In this document: positions 52,150 through 62,574 of the stretch, one piece after another | Layout: each line of letters opens with the position of its first letter | Numbering within the stretch: the stretch's first letter is position 1 | NCBI GenBank assembly: GCA_008729055.1 | Contig: SDUX01000121.1 | Location: forward strand, 1 to 64,000 | DNA: 64,000 nucleotides | Reading direction: 5' to 3' | From: Pyropia haitanensis | Lineage: Eukaryota; Rhodophyta; Bangiophyceae; Bangiales; Bangiaceae | Notes under the pieces: model-generated | What the model was told of the DNA's origin: nothing | Seen by the model: only the letters and a program-made list of their open reading frames with translations | Databases searched by the model: none | Made by a program: the position numbers and the translations under genes

Positions 52150-55100
52150 ATGTCTGGGCGTAGGCGTGATGATGATGACGACGACGAGGAAGACGCCTCG
52201 GACGCGGGCTCGGACTCGGGGGCCTCGTCTGGGTCCGGGTCGGACTCGGAGCCGGAACCGCGCGGGAAGAAGCGGGGCCGCGGGTCTGGCGGGGGCCGTC
52301 GATCCGCCCCGCAAAAGAAGCGGCCTGGCACCATTTTTGTGGACGACCAAGCCGACGTTTCCACCGACGAGGAGGGCGACGACAGCGATGAAGGCGACGT
52401 GGGCGACCTGATTGCCCCCGATGAAGACGAGCCGGAGAGCACCTCTGGGGCGGCGGCCGCCGCGGCGCGCCTGCACGCGCGCAGCGGCGGGCGCTTCCGC
52501 TCGGACCTGCCGGACGAGAGCGCGGAGCTGCAGCGGATTGTGGACACGCGCTACGGCCACGCGTCGCAAATGAACTATGGCGACGACGGCGCCATGGCGG
52601 AGGGGGCGGTGGGGCAGGCGTCTCTGCAGCCGACCATCCGGGACCCCAAGCTGTACCGCGTGAGCTGCTTGGCGGGGCGGGAGAAGGAGGGGGTGATTTG
52701 CCTGATGCAGAAGCACTTTGCCATGGCGGCCAAGGGCACGCCGCTGGCCATCTCGGGCGCCGTTGCGCCAGAGCACCTCAAGGCCAGCATCTACGTCGAG
52801 GCGCGACGCGCGGATGCGGTCCGGACGGCGGTGGCGGGCCTCCGCGTGTTGTCGGCGTACAACATGACCGCGGTGCCGCTGGACGAGATGGTGGCGGTGA
52901 TGGCGCTGCCAAAGCGTGCGCAGAAGTTGCGGCCCTACGCGTGGGTTCGCATCACCCGCGGCATGTACAAGGACGACCTGGCGCAGGTGTTTGACGTCCG
53001 CGAAGGCGGGGGCGAACTGTCCGTCGTCATCCGGTTGGTCCCTCGCCTCGATTTGTCTGTCCCCGGCGAGGAGTCGGACGATGATGAGCCAGAGGACGAG
53101 GCAGCCGCGGACCGGCGGAGCCGGTTTGGCAACAAGGCAGGCGGCCGCCGGTTTGGCCTCACGGCGTCGGGCGACCGCCCACCGCAGCGGCTGTTTGATA
53201 AGGACGAGCTCCGCCGCACGCATGGCTCATCTGTGGACGTGTACACCAAGTGGGACCGCAACTCGCAAGAGGAGTACGACTGGTGGGAGAAGAAACAGTT
53301 TTGCTATGGCCTGTTGTACAAGAAGGTGGCGCCCAAGTCGCTCCTTTCGGGCGATGCGGTACACCCGACGGTGGAGGAGGTTGAGATGTTCCAGGCCGCG
53401 GAGGCGCGCATGCGCTCGACGGCCCGGGAGAATGATGAGGAGGAGGTGGAGCAGAAGTCCCTGCACCTTGATCTCTCTTCGGTCGCGGCCGCCCGTGTGA
53501 CGGTGCTGCTCAAAGGGGACGCCATCCGCATTATCTCTGGGGAGCAGAAGGGCGCCGTTGGCACTGTGGCTGGCGTCCAAGAAAAGGACGGCGTGGTGTC
53601 GGTCAAGCTGAAGGGCATCCCGGACCCAGTGCCTGTTTCTCGCCCGTCCGTCGTGAAGCACTTTAGCGCCGGTGACCACGTGAAGGTGGCCGTCGGCCGT
53701 CGGGCGGGCGAAACCGGTGTGGTCGTCGATGTTGTGAACGAAGTCCTGACGCTGTTCTCGGACGCGACAAAGGAGGAGTTCAAGGTCCTGGCCTCGTCGG
53801 TGGTCGAGTCGTCGGACCTCGCGGCGGAGCTTGTTATTGCTGGTCCTGGGGGTGGCGCTGGCGGGGACGTGGCCCCTGCGTACGAGCTTTTCGACCTGGT
53901 GTCCCTTCACTCGGACCCGCGCGCGCGGGGTGTCGTGGTCCAGGTAAAGGCCGACGGGGTCACCATCTTGGACTTGCATGGCCGCGTTCGCGCAATATCG
54001 TTGCGGGATGTCAAGGGCAAGGTGGCCGACCGGCACGTGCGGGCCCTTGATATGCGCAAGAACCCCGTTGCGGCCAACGACGTTATCCGTGTGGCTGACG
54101 GGCCCCTGAAGAACCGGACGGGTATTGTCAAGCACGTTTCGGGAGATACGGTCTTCTTCCAGGCACGTGACGAGATGCGGAATTGCGGCATGTTGGTGGT
54201 GGCCGCTTCCCGTGTGTTGACTCAGTCGGTTGGGTCTAGTGCACGCCGGGCGCCGCTGAGCGGTGGCCTCGGGATGAACGGGCTTGTGCCTCGGACGCCA
54301 AGTTCTTCGCTGGTTCGGGCCGCTTCCCCCTTTCATGGCCCGCTGTCGGCAATGGCGGACGGTCGGAACTCGCGGCCGGACGTGGGCATCGCCCCGTCGG
54401 CCCGCTCGTCCATTGCCACCATGAGCGGTGGCATGCGGGGTGTCATGGGGGGTGGCCGTGGCCGCGGTCGCGGCTCGTCGGATCCCCTGGACAGCAAGTA
54501 CGTAACGATCAAGTCTGGCTCGTACAAGGGCTACAAGGGTCGGGTCATGAGCGCCAACGACTCGCGAGTGCGGATTGAGCTGGACTCCATGATGAAGGTG
54601 GTCACCATTGAGCGGCACCGCGTGGTCGAGCGGGAAGGCGACGTTCGGGTGGGGCGCGGCTACGCGAGTGGCCGCTTGGAGGCGTCCACCGGCCACGGCC
54701 GTCCCCCTGCCCATGCGGGCGGTGGCGGGTATGGTGGTTTGCCGCCCCGAGGCTCGACCCCTGGCAGGATGGACGCCGGTTATGGTGGCAGCGGTGGCTA
54801 CGCTGTAGGCAGCCGCACACCTGCCCACGGGGGCATGGGTATGTCCAACGGGTATGGCCAAGGGCCCCGGCCGTATACGCCTTCCCGAGGGGCGACGCCT
54901 GCCAGGTACGACGGCTCCCGCACGCCGGGTCACCCTGGAATGGGGAGCGGGGCGGGCTTCCTGGGGTCGTCGACGCCTGCGCATCCATCGTCGTATGGTG
55001 GGATTGGCTCCTCCACGCCAGCGCACCCAAGCTTTGGTGCTGAGTCGTACCGACCAATGACGCCGTCTTCCCGACCTGGAGCAGCGTCACCCTACAACCA

Positions 55101-55764
55101 GGCGCAGCCGGCACCCTCATCAGCGCCGTACAATCCGTATGGGGTGGCATCTGGATCGTCGGCGTACCCGTCAGATGTTCCCACGCCTGGAGGAATGCCG
55201 CGAACACCGGGCACGCCGATGGTCGAGCCCCGCACGCCCGGTGGGGGTGGCATGCTCGCTGAGCCCCGTACGCCCGCCGTAGATGGCGGTTACGGCACCG
55301 AGGCGGGCACACCGTACGAGGCGGTTGCCACACCGGGTACGTACGGTGATGTGCCTGCCACGCCAGGCGACGGCTTTGCAGGGGAGCAGGAGAGCGGCAC
55401 CGCTGAGTTTGACGCCCTCGTTGACGTTGAGGTGACTGTTGTGCTCGGCAAGGACACGGAGGCATCCAGCCAGCGGCCTGCGCGCGTAGTGTCGGTGCGC
55501 GCTGACGGAGCCATGTACACCGTAGCGTGGCTGGACGGCGCCGATGCGGGCACGGAGGCTGAGATTGGCTACCAGGACTTGATGATTGTGAGCGCGCAGT
55601 GCGACCCCGAGGAGCGCGTCAAGGTCATCCGGGGGGACCACCTCGGCAAGCGCGCCGCGGTGGTCTCGGCAGACGAAGGAGGCGAGACGGTGCTGCGGCT
55701 GGAGGAGAACCAGGACATCATTGTGGTGTCCAAGTTCAACCTGGCCAAGCTCGCCGTGTATTGA
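52150..55764 (+). CDS. SPT5: Transcription elongation factor SPT5
   Basis: 1204 residues from the ATG at 52150, one exon. SPT5 with SPT4 forms DSIF, which clamps RNA polymerase II for elongation and pausing. An acidic N-terminus (residues 1-100) precedes the NGN domain (about 165-260; YRVSCLAGREKEGVICLMQK). KOW domains follow, at about 265 (RPYAWVRITRGMYKDDLAQV), 455 (LKGDAIRIISGEQKGAVGTV), 510 (AGDHVKVAVGRRAGETGVVV), 575, 645 and 785 (TIKSGSYKGYKGRVMSAND). A C-terminal repeat region (about 860-1070) has units like SRTPAHGG, SRTPGHPG and SSTPAHPS, the Ser/Thr-Pro kinase targets of the CTR. A final KOW closes the protein (ERVKVIRGDHLGKRAAVV). Length and order match the family fully; no frame break. 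Confidence 0.97.
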   Translation: MSGRRRDDDDDDEEDASDAGSDSGASSGSGSDSEPEPRGKKRGRGSGGGRRSAPQKKRPGTIFVDDQADVSTDEEGDDSDEGDVGDLIAPDEDEPESTSGAAAAAARLHARSGGRFRSDLPDESAELQRIVDTRYGHASQMNYGDDGAMAEGAVGQASLQPTIRDPKLYRVSCLAGREKEGVICLMQKHFAMAAKGTPLAISGAVAPEHLKASIYVEARRADAVRTAVAGLRVLSAYNMTAVPLDEMVAVMALPKRAQKLRPYAWVRITRGMYKDDLAQVFDVREGGGELSVVIRLVPRLDLSVPGEESDDDEPEDEAAADRRSRFGNKAGGRRFGLTASGDRPPQRLFDKDELRRTHGSSVDVYTKWDRNSQEEYDWWEKKQFCYGLLYKKVAPKSLLSGDAVHPTVEEVEMFQAAEARMRSTARENDEEEVEQKSLHLDLSSVAAARVTVLLKGDAIRIISGEQKGAVGTVAGVQEKDGVVSVKLKGIPDPVPVSRPSVVKHFSAGDHVKVAVGRRAGETGVVVDVVNEVLTLFSDATKEEFKVLASSVVESSDLAAELVIAGPGGGAGGDVAPAYELFDLVSLHSDPRARGVVVQVKADGVTILDLHGRVRAISLRDVKGKVADRHVRALDMRKNPVAANDVIRVADGPLKNRTGIVKHVSGDTVFFQARDEMRNCGMLVVAASRVLTQSVGSSARRAPLSGGLGMNGLVPRTPSSSLVRAASPFHGPLSAMADGRNSRPDVGIAPSARSSIATMSGGMRGVMGGGRGRGRGSSDPLDSKYVTIKSGSYKGYKGRVMSANDSRVRIELDSMMKVVTIERHRVVEREGDVRVGRGYASGRLEASTGHGRPPAHAGGGGYGGLPPRGSTPGRMDAGYGGSGGYAVGSRTPAHGGMGMSNGYGQGPRPYTPSRGATPARYDGSRTPGHPGMGSGAGFLGSSTPAHPSSYGGIGSSTPAHPSFGAESYRPMTPSSRPGAASPYNQAQPAPSSAPYNPYGVASGSSAYPSDVPTPGGMPRTPGTPMVEPRTPGGGGMLAEPRTPAVDGGYGTEAGTPYEAVATPGTYGDVPATPGDGFAGEQESGTAEFDALVDVEVTVVLGKDTEASSQRPARVVSVRADGAMYTVAWLDGADAGTEAEIGYQDLMIVSAQCDPEERVKVIRGDHLGKRAAVVSADEGGETVLRLEENQDIIVVSKFNLAKLAVY

Positions 55765-56211
55765 GTGGGTGCGTGCGTGGGCGTGCGTGCGTGTGTATGA
55801 ATTGGTGGTTGCGTCGGTTGTGTGGGCAAATGTCAATGTTGCCAATTGGAAGCACACCGTCCCTTGTGAGCTTTTGTACAAGGCGCGTGGCGTGTGGCCG
55901 TGGTTGTCACTTTGTGTGACAGAATGCTCTTTTGGCACGATGCGCGCGGCGTGCCGCACGAGGTCTGTCCTACGTACAGGGGGGGCGTCGGGTGTGCAGG
56001 AGCTGGTGGCTATGCGGCAGAGCGCGCCATCCATGGACGAACAAGTGCGGGTCGTGCCCGTTCCGGTCAGCGTGCAGACCGCTCGAGCCTTTGCTTGGGT
56101 ACCGATTGCGCTGCCCCCCAACACACGGCGATGGACTCGATTACAGAAAAGAGCTATCACGGGGTCGGCTTTCTATCGCCTCTCCGTGCACACGCCCCCC
56201 ACCCCGCCGCG
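55765..56211. other. Convergent intergenic region
   Basis: Between the 3' ends of SPT5 and the glutathione transferase gene. No gene or RNA recognised. Confidence 0.45.
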
Positions 56212-57389
56212 CTACGCAAACACGGCCAGGCCCCGCTTGACGCCCTCCCGCTCGCCAACGCGGTCCACCCACTTGCTCACCGCCGGGTAGGCAGACGCGT
56301 CGGCCATGCCCATGGAGAGTGCCGCGGAAATCCACGGCCACCCCGCGAGGTCGGCCATGGATAGGTCGGGCCCGGCCATGTACGCGCCCGTGGCGGCCAG
56401 CTGCGTCTCGAGGACAGACAGCAGGCGAGCGCCCTCTGCCGTATACCGTGTGGTGCCGTACTCCTTGGCGGGGTGGCCGTCAGCGAGGTTCTTGAAGTGG
56501 CCCACCTGACCCAGCATAGGGCCTACCAACACCCCAACGCAGAGCCACCCCGACAGGGAAACGGAGCAGAGGGTCGGGACAGCAGCAGTAGCGCCGAAAA
56601 AAGTGTCAGCCTCTGACACCAGGCAGCAACCACGATACCGCGTGCGTGAACGGCGGGGTCCACACCCTACGCGACCCTTTCGGACAGAGTCAGGACCACA
56701 CAGAGGCGTGCAACGACATGAAAAGAGGCCGAGCCAACGTACCGACGCCCGCGTTCACCCAGAACAGCCACTGGTTTACCTTGGCCTCAGCGACCGGGTC
56801 CGCCCCCCCCATCAGCTTCCCGCCTGCGAGCTTGCCCAGGTACGCCATAATAGCGCCACTCTCCATGAGCGTCAGCTCTGGGGTCCCGTCCTCGCCCTCG
56901 GCGGGCGCGTTGATGGCAATGGCGGGGATTTTGCCATTGGGGCTGATTTTGGTGAACCACGGGTCCTTGACGTGGTCAAACGTGACCTTGTGGAAGGTGT
57001 AGGGCAGGCCCAGCTCCTCCAGCGCAATCGTCAGCTTCTTGCCTGAGAACAAGGGAACGCCAGGACCATGCGAGAGATACATAAAAGGCCCACACTGGGG
57101 CCACAGCGTCAGAGACCTGCAGGCAGAGCTACGCCGCCAGGCCGGTCGACGCCACGCAGGCACTGCTAGAAATCCGCCGGCTGCGGCAGGGCATGGTCCC
57201 TTCCAGTGGCTGCCCACAAGAGCCGCCCCCGCAGCGTCCGGCCCCACCATGACAGCTGCTCGCCAGGCCGACCACAAAGACCAAGCCCCCCAGCGCCCAC
57301 CCCCTCCCCCTCCCACCTCCCTATCTCAGCGTACCGTTAGGCGTGCCCAGCGCGTAAGCATCGATCTTTGGCAGCCCCGGCGCGGCCAT
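56212..57389 (-). CDS. Glutathione S-transferase, Ure2p/YghU-like (three exons)
   Basis: Exons 57389-57335, 57042-56743 and 56522-56212 join to 221 residues in one frame. Exon 1 ends ...YALGTPNG, exon 2 begins KKLTIALEELGLPYTFHKV, and exon 3 begins PMLGQVGHFKN. The thioredoxin-fold half has GTPNGKK for glutathione binding, SPNGKIPAI with the cis-Pro, and LMESGAIMAYL. The helical half has GAYMAGPDLSMADLAGWPW. These are landmarks of the bacterial YghU/yeast Ure2p-like (nu-type) group, which act on peroxides and disulfides. Intron donors are GTACGC and GTACGT, acceptors TTCTCAG and TTGGTAG. An upstream in-frame ATG at 57602 would add a 71-residue Ala-rich leader that could be a transit peptide; the start at 57389 matches the family. 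Confidence 0.9.
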
Positions 57390-58519
57390 CGTAGTCACCC
57401 CCCGCTGGTGCAGGATCCCCCCCGGCAAACGCGGACGGCCGCGGCTCGCGTGGGCGACGGTCGACGGGCGGGCGGCGGCGGCGGCAACAGCGGCGGCGGC
57501 ACCGGCGGCGGCGGCACCGGCGGCGGCACCGAGCGAACCAACACCCACCGATGGGGCGGGGCACCACGCCAGCACTGCGCGCTGGCCCGCAGCGACCCAC
57601 ATGGACGCGCGGTGCAGAGCGGGGGGATGAGCGCGAGGCGGTGGGGGCGTCACACCGGGCAAGAGGTGGGGGGGAGGTCGGAAGAAGAAGAGAGAGGCAT
57701 GTGCACCAGCAGCAGACTGGCGGGGGGGGACGGTGGAGGGGGGCAGATGTTCCGCCGGCGGGTGCTGCGGCAGTAGTTGTACCGACAGCAGGGACCGGTG
57801 GACGCGGCTGCCCGCGGCGGGGCGGGCACCGACCTCGCCGCAAGCCCGCGAAATCGGCGGCCGCGGTATGCCCCTGGCGGGCGCCTCCGTCGACCAGTGC
57901 AGGAACGGGGGGGGGGGGGGGGGGACGAAGCCTCGACGCTCGAGCCGCCGCGCGCGCCGCAACTGCGACCCCGCCTTCGTCGCTCAACGTGAATCCGCGC
58001 GCCTGGCGAATCCACTCTCGCTCGGGCGCGTCCCTTCCATCACACTGTTCTGCGAGCATCGTGCGGGCTACGACACCAGTGCATTCCATACAGTACGTCC
58101 ATCCACGATGCGTGCAAAGAGACGGGTGACAAGGTGACGACCGAAACGTGCCAGAAAAAAATCTGAAATTCGACCAGGCCTGCGCTGACATACAACAGCT
58201 GTTCCTCGGTTCCGAACCGATGGAGCTGTTTCGGAGGTAACAGTTTCAATACAGTCTTTCTCCATTGCTGTGACATCCTTTCTTGGGCACGGTGTCTAAT
58301 AACCAATGTAGGTCGACCGACGTTTCCGATACGATCATCGCATGTGTCAGCATTCGATCGTCTCCACCGACCAATGAGAAAGCGAAATCGTGCTCCGGTC
58401 GGCGGGCATACGGTCGACGCAACGGGTGCCCAACAATGGAGAAAGACTGTAAGAGGCCGGGTCACCTCCTGGGTACGCCTGATACACAGGATGTGACCTA
58501 ATGAGAATGGTTACTGAAT
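57390..58519. other. Upstream of the GST gene, no recognised gene
   Basis: Includes the possible 71-residue N-terminal extension of the GST (57390-57602). 58130-58519 is A/T-richer and non-coding and carries a long inverted repeat. Confidence 0.45.
58250..58451. repeat. 18-bp perfect inverted repeat
   Basis: TACAGTCTTTCTCCATTG at 58250-58267 is repeated inverted at 58434-58451, with 166 bp between. A further GGGCAC/GTGCCC pairing lies inside. It could be the ends of a small mobile element or fold as an RNA hairpin. Confidence 0.75.
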
Positions 58520-58598
58520 CCTAACCCTAACCCTAGACCTGACCCTAACGCGAAACCCTAACGCTATCCCTAACGATGACCCTAACGATATCCCTAAT
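58520..58598 (+). repeat. Degenerate interstitial telomere-type tract (CCCTAA)n
   Basis: About nine CCCTAA or near-CCCTAA units, perfect at first (CCTAACCCTAACCCTA) and then separated by short variable spacers (for example ACGCGAAA and CGATGA). This is the TTAGGG-type telomere repeat on the complementary strand, inside a gene-rich block. Confidence 0.8.
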
Positions 58599-58980
58599 GA
58601 AAATCAGCTGGTCGACGCCGTCGTGCGCAGCGCGTGGGAACGGCAGCGACACACGGACGTCGTCTTGGGGAGGGAGGGTACACTTGCTCCGACATACGGC
58701 ACGTCCGTGGCAGCGCACAGTGGGCAGCGTCCTGGGTAGACTGGCCTAGGCTATCTGTTCTTCGTCTTTCCCAGCAGTGGTCTTGCATGTGCACCTGCTA
58801 GCCTCTCCACTGGCGGTACATCGCGGTCCTCTGGTGCACGGACGTGCCAAGCTGCCCGGGCGGCAGTGCGGTTGACGGACCCACCCCATCCACCCACGAC
58901 ACCAAACCCGACGCGTCCGCACCAACGGCGCGAGGCGGGGTCACCGTCTCGCTCTGGTCTCCGCCCCCCCATCTCCGGCC
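58599..58980. other. 3' flank of PEX10
   Basis: No gene recognised between the telomere-type tract and the PEX10 stop. Confidence 0.4.
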
Positions 58981-59229
58981 TTACCAGTTTTGCAAACACA
59001 CCAGCGACGCCACGTCCGCCGGTGCCCGGCACAGTGGGCACCCGCCCCGGGCGGCGACCCATCCCCCCACGCACGCCCAGCAAAAGACGTGGCCGCACGC
59101 CGTCGCTGTCGGCCGCCGGCGGGGGCCCAGGCACAGCACGCACGTGGGCGGCCGCACGCCGCCCGCGGTGGCGGCGGCCGGCGGAGCGGCGCCTGTTACC
59201 GCCGCTTCCGCCGCCGTGCCCGCGGCGCT

Positions 59230-59290
<61 letters not shown>

Positions 59291-60308
59291 GGGCCGTGCC
59301 CCCCCCTCTCGCCGTCCGTGTCCGTGTCCCCGTCGCCACCACCCGTCAGCTGCGCCCACCCCCCCCCCCCCCCATCACCTCGAGCCACGCGGCGGCCACG
59401 CTCATGCCGCCCCCCCCCAGCCCCCCCCCCCCCCCCCCCGGCCCGCCCGCAGCCGCGACCGCACCGCCCGCGCCGTGCGGGCGGCGCGCAGCGCGAGCGC
59501 GGCGGCGACCGCCACGCCCACCAGCCGGTACGACCCGCCGCCGCCCCCCGCGACGCCCGGCGGGTCGGCGTAGCCGCCCGCCGCCGCCGCTACGCGCACC
59601 CGCCGGATGCCGCCGAGGACGTCGATGGGCGTGCCGCCGGCGGCGGCGCCAAGGAAGAGGGCGGCGAGCGCCGCCTCCCGCAGCCGCTCCGCGAGTGCGT
59701 CCACGGCGGGCGCAACCGCGGCGGCGGTGATGGTGGGGATGGTAGTGGCGGTCGTGGTAGTGCTGCCGCCGCCGCTGCCGTCGCCGCCGCCGCTGCCGTC
59801 GCCGCCGCCAGCATCACCGCCGCCGCCGCCAGCAGCCCACCTCCACCACCCCCTCCCCCCCGGCGACCACCACCGTGGCCGCGGCGGCCGCGGCGCAGCC
59901 GCCGCCGCCGCCGCCGCCCGGGCAGCGACCGTCACCGCCCACACCGCCACCTCCCGACACGCCACCGCCTGCGCGGCCGCGTACGCGACCGCCGCCCCCA
60001 CCGACAGCGGGCGCCCCCCCCGCCCCCGCCGCGCCACCCGCCCGTGCTCGTCGCCCGGCGTGGCCCCCCCCCGGTGGACGCCCAGCGCGGCGGCGTAGTA
60101 GAGGAAGGTCGCGATGACCGACGGCGTTAGTGGCGGGCGGAGGGGGGGGAGCAGCCCCGCCGCGCCGGGGGGGGGGTCAGCGCCGCGGCGAGCGCCGCGA
60201 TGTGCGTCGCGTCGGCAACGGTGGCGCGGAGGATGTCGACGGTGGAGGCGGGGGGGAGGGGGGGGGAGGAGGGGGAGTGGGGGGGGGTGGGGGCGAGGTG
60301 GGTGCCAT
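58981..60308 (-). CDS. PEX10: Peroxisome biogenesis factor 10, RING E3 ligase; frames broken at homopolymers
   Basis: PEX10 is a peroxisomal membrane RING protein acting with PEX2 and PEX12 to ubiquitinate the receptor PEX5. Segments in - strand order: an N-terminal piece, STVDILRATVADATHIAALA, near 60245-60180; the Pex2/Pex12 membrane region, TPSVIATFLYYAAALG to AALFLGAAAGGTPIDVLGGI, 60160-59440; and the C-terminal C3HC4 RING, CVLCLGPRRRPTATACGHVF then CWACVGGW and CPLCRAPADVASLVCLQNW, ending at 58981. Frame changes coincide with runs at 60167-60176, 59421-59439 and 59359-59373. The ATG at 60308 (MAPTSPPPPP) is the best start but needs one more frame correction in the C-rich stretch that follows. 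The RING spacing and tail are typical of PEX10. Confidence 0.8.
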
Positions 60309-60623
60309 GGGTGTATACCAAGGGGGGGGAGGGACGGGAGGGCAGGGACAACAAGGATGCACAGTGGCGTAGCAGCGAGCCCCGTCCAGCGAGGAGGGGG
60401 GCGAGGGTGGGGACGTGCCCGGTCGCGTTGTGCACCACCGCGGGTTTGTAGAAAAAAAAACACCACACGAGTGGAAACCAGTCCGGGTCACCACCACCAG
60501 CGTAGATCTATGCAGCACACAGTAGCCCCCATGATGAGCACTCTGTGGAGCCGAGTCGAGGGTAGGCGGCCGCTACGACGTGGGGGGCGCATCCAGTTGC
60601 CAAGTCGAGGACGAGGACACTGG
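60309..60623. other. Intergenic between PEX10 and the hydrolase gene
   Basis: No gene recognised; holds the presumed PEX10 promoter and an A9 tract at about 60452. Confidence 0.4.
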
Positions 60624-62015
60624 TCACGACGACCGCGGTGCGTGCGCCCGCAGGGCTGAGAAGGGGGCGGCGTACGCGGCTGGTCTCTCTACGGGACCTC
60701 CTCCCCCCACACCCCCCAGAGCTGAATCAAAAAAAATAGATACATAAAAAAATACCTCCCTCGCGCTGTGGCGAGACCTCCCCCCCCGTCCACCTGCCAC
60801 CGCCATCCACACCCATCGGGCGCGCGCACTAGAGCCTGGCGGCCTCCGCCCCCCCCCCCTCCCCCGCGCGGCTGCGTCAAACACAAACCGCTCCCCGTCG
60901 TACGCGAGGCGCAACCCCCCCGGCCCGCCCTCCCCCGGCGTCGCCGCCAGCTCCGCGTTGACCGCCGCGTGGTCGCCCACCTCGCAGCTCATGCCGACCG
61001 CCCGCACCGCGGCGGCCACGCCGCCGTCACGCCGGAAGCGGGCCACCCACGCGACCGCCTGGCCCAGGCTCCAGTGCGCCGAGTGCGGCGTCCGGCTGAG
61101 CGCGTCAATGACAAGGAGGCGCAGACCCGGGCCGGGCGGCGCCGCGACCGCCAGCAGCGCCGCGTAGACGTCGTCGGGGACAGCCGACACGTCCGACAGG
61201 TACGCGACGACCGCGCCGTCGGCAAAGCCCGAAAAGAGGAAGGCGGTGCACGTGTAGGCGCCGCCGTGGTAGACGGGCAGGGGGGTGACGTCCAGGCCCG
61301 GGAGGGGGGTAAAGGGCGTCGCCACGTAGGGGGGAGGGAGGGGCGCCCCGGCGGGGGGGTACCCGGCGACCGTGAGCGGCGCGGGGATGGGCGGGACGGA
61401 GGGGGGAGGGAGCTCGACCTGCCGCCAGTCAATGCGTGAGACCCGCCGCTTGATGGGCGCGGGGGGGGGGGGGGGGAGCGCGCCCGCGCTGCCGCCATTG
61501 GCAAGCACCGCACCGGCAGCCGCGGCGGCGGTGGCGCCCGTCGCCCCGGGCGACGCGCCCGCCGCCCTGCCGCCGACGGCAGCGTCGCCCCCATTCGCCG
61601 ACGCGGCGGCCAGCTGGCGCGTCACACCCGGCACTCCCCTGCCGCCGCCGCTGCCGTCGCCACCCGCCCCCCCGCGGCTGCCGGCGTGTCTGGCGGCGGG
61701 TGGAGGTACGGAAACGCCTGCCGCGTGACGGCCAGCGTCGCGGCGCTCGCCCACACGGGCATCACGCCGCCCGTCCATTGCAGGTCGCGCACGTCGTCCA
61801 GGCCGAGCATCGCGTCGGCGTGGCCGTGCGTCAGCACGATCGCGTCGACGGCGGCCAGCCGGTGGGCGCGGATGGCCGCCGCGAGCGCGGGGCGGGCGGT
61901 TTTGCCCATGTCCACGACCAGCGCGCCGCCGCCGGCGCGGCGGACGAGCGCCGACACGTTGGACCGCACGTTGGGGTTGGGGTTGGCCGGGGGGGGGAGG
62001 AAGGGGGCGGGCGAC

Positions 62016-62049
<34 letters not shown>

Positions 62050-62574
62050 GTGCGCCGAGCGGTGGCGGCACGACGCACACGGGGCACACGTCGGGGGAGC
62101 CGGGTGGTAGCCGCGCCGAGGCAAGGAGGCACGATAGGCGCGGGAGCGCGGTGCTGACGCCGGTGCCGAGAAAGATAAAGTCGTCCACCGCCGGGGGGGG
62201 GGGGGGGGAGGGTACGGCTTTCTTGCCGCGGCGGCCCGCAGCGCCGCCGCCGCCGTCGCGGGGCTGGCCGTCGCGGCGGGGGCGGCCGCCGCTGCCGGGG
62301 CGGCCGCCGCCCCTGCTGCCGTCGTCGGCACCACCGCCGCCGCCGCCGACGCCATCGCCCCCGCCGCCGCCGCGGTCGTCGCCTCGGGGGGGGCCGCGAC
62401 GCACGCATTACGGGCGTGGGCAGGGGTGGGGGAGGGGGGCGGGGCGGTCGTCTTGTCCGCGATGAAAGCCAGCATGGCGGGCAGTCGCGGGGGCGGCTCG
62501 CTCGCAGCAGAAGGAGTCGGGCCGGGCGGGGAGTGGCAGCCGCCACCCGCTCGGAAGGCACGGCGGGCAGTCAT
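60624..62574 (-). CDS. Metallo-beta-lactamase-fold hydrolase (PhnP/YcbX-like phosphodiesterase group)
   Basis: The fold starts with DDFIFLGTGVSTALPRLSC and has CPVCVVPP, NPNVRSNVSALV, LVVDMGKTARP and the metal-binding LTHGHADAMLGLDDVRDLQ. The second half has VVAYLSDVSAVPDDVYAALL, LLVIDALSRTPHSAHWSLGQ, VGMSCEVGDHAAVN and LRLAYDGERFVFDA. These match a eukaryotic group of hydrolases related to bacterial PhnP cyclic phosphate phosphodiesterases. The likely start is the ATG at 62574 (MTARRAFRAGGG), with an Ala/Pro-rich leader. Frames change at the G16 run 62193-62208 and near 61640-61700; a small intron is possible at the second place. The C-terminus after YDGERFVFD is uncertain because another homopolymer follows. 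The physiological substrate is unknown. Confidence 0.78.

Noticed and set aside
51775..53223. 482-residue - strand frame over the SPT5 start
   Set aside because: Antisense shadow of SPT5 and its promoter, no family motifs.
53227..55026. 599-residue - strand frame inside SPT5
   Set aside because: Shadow of a fully convincing + strand gene.
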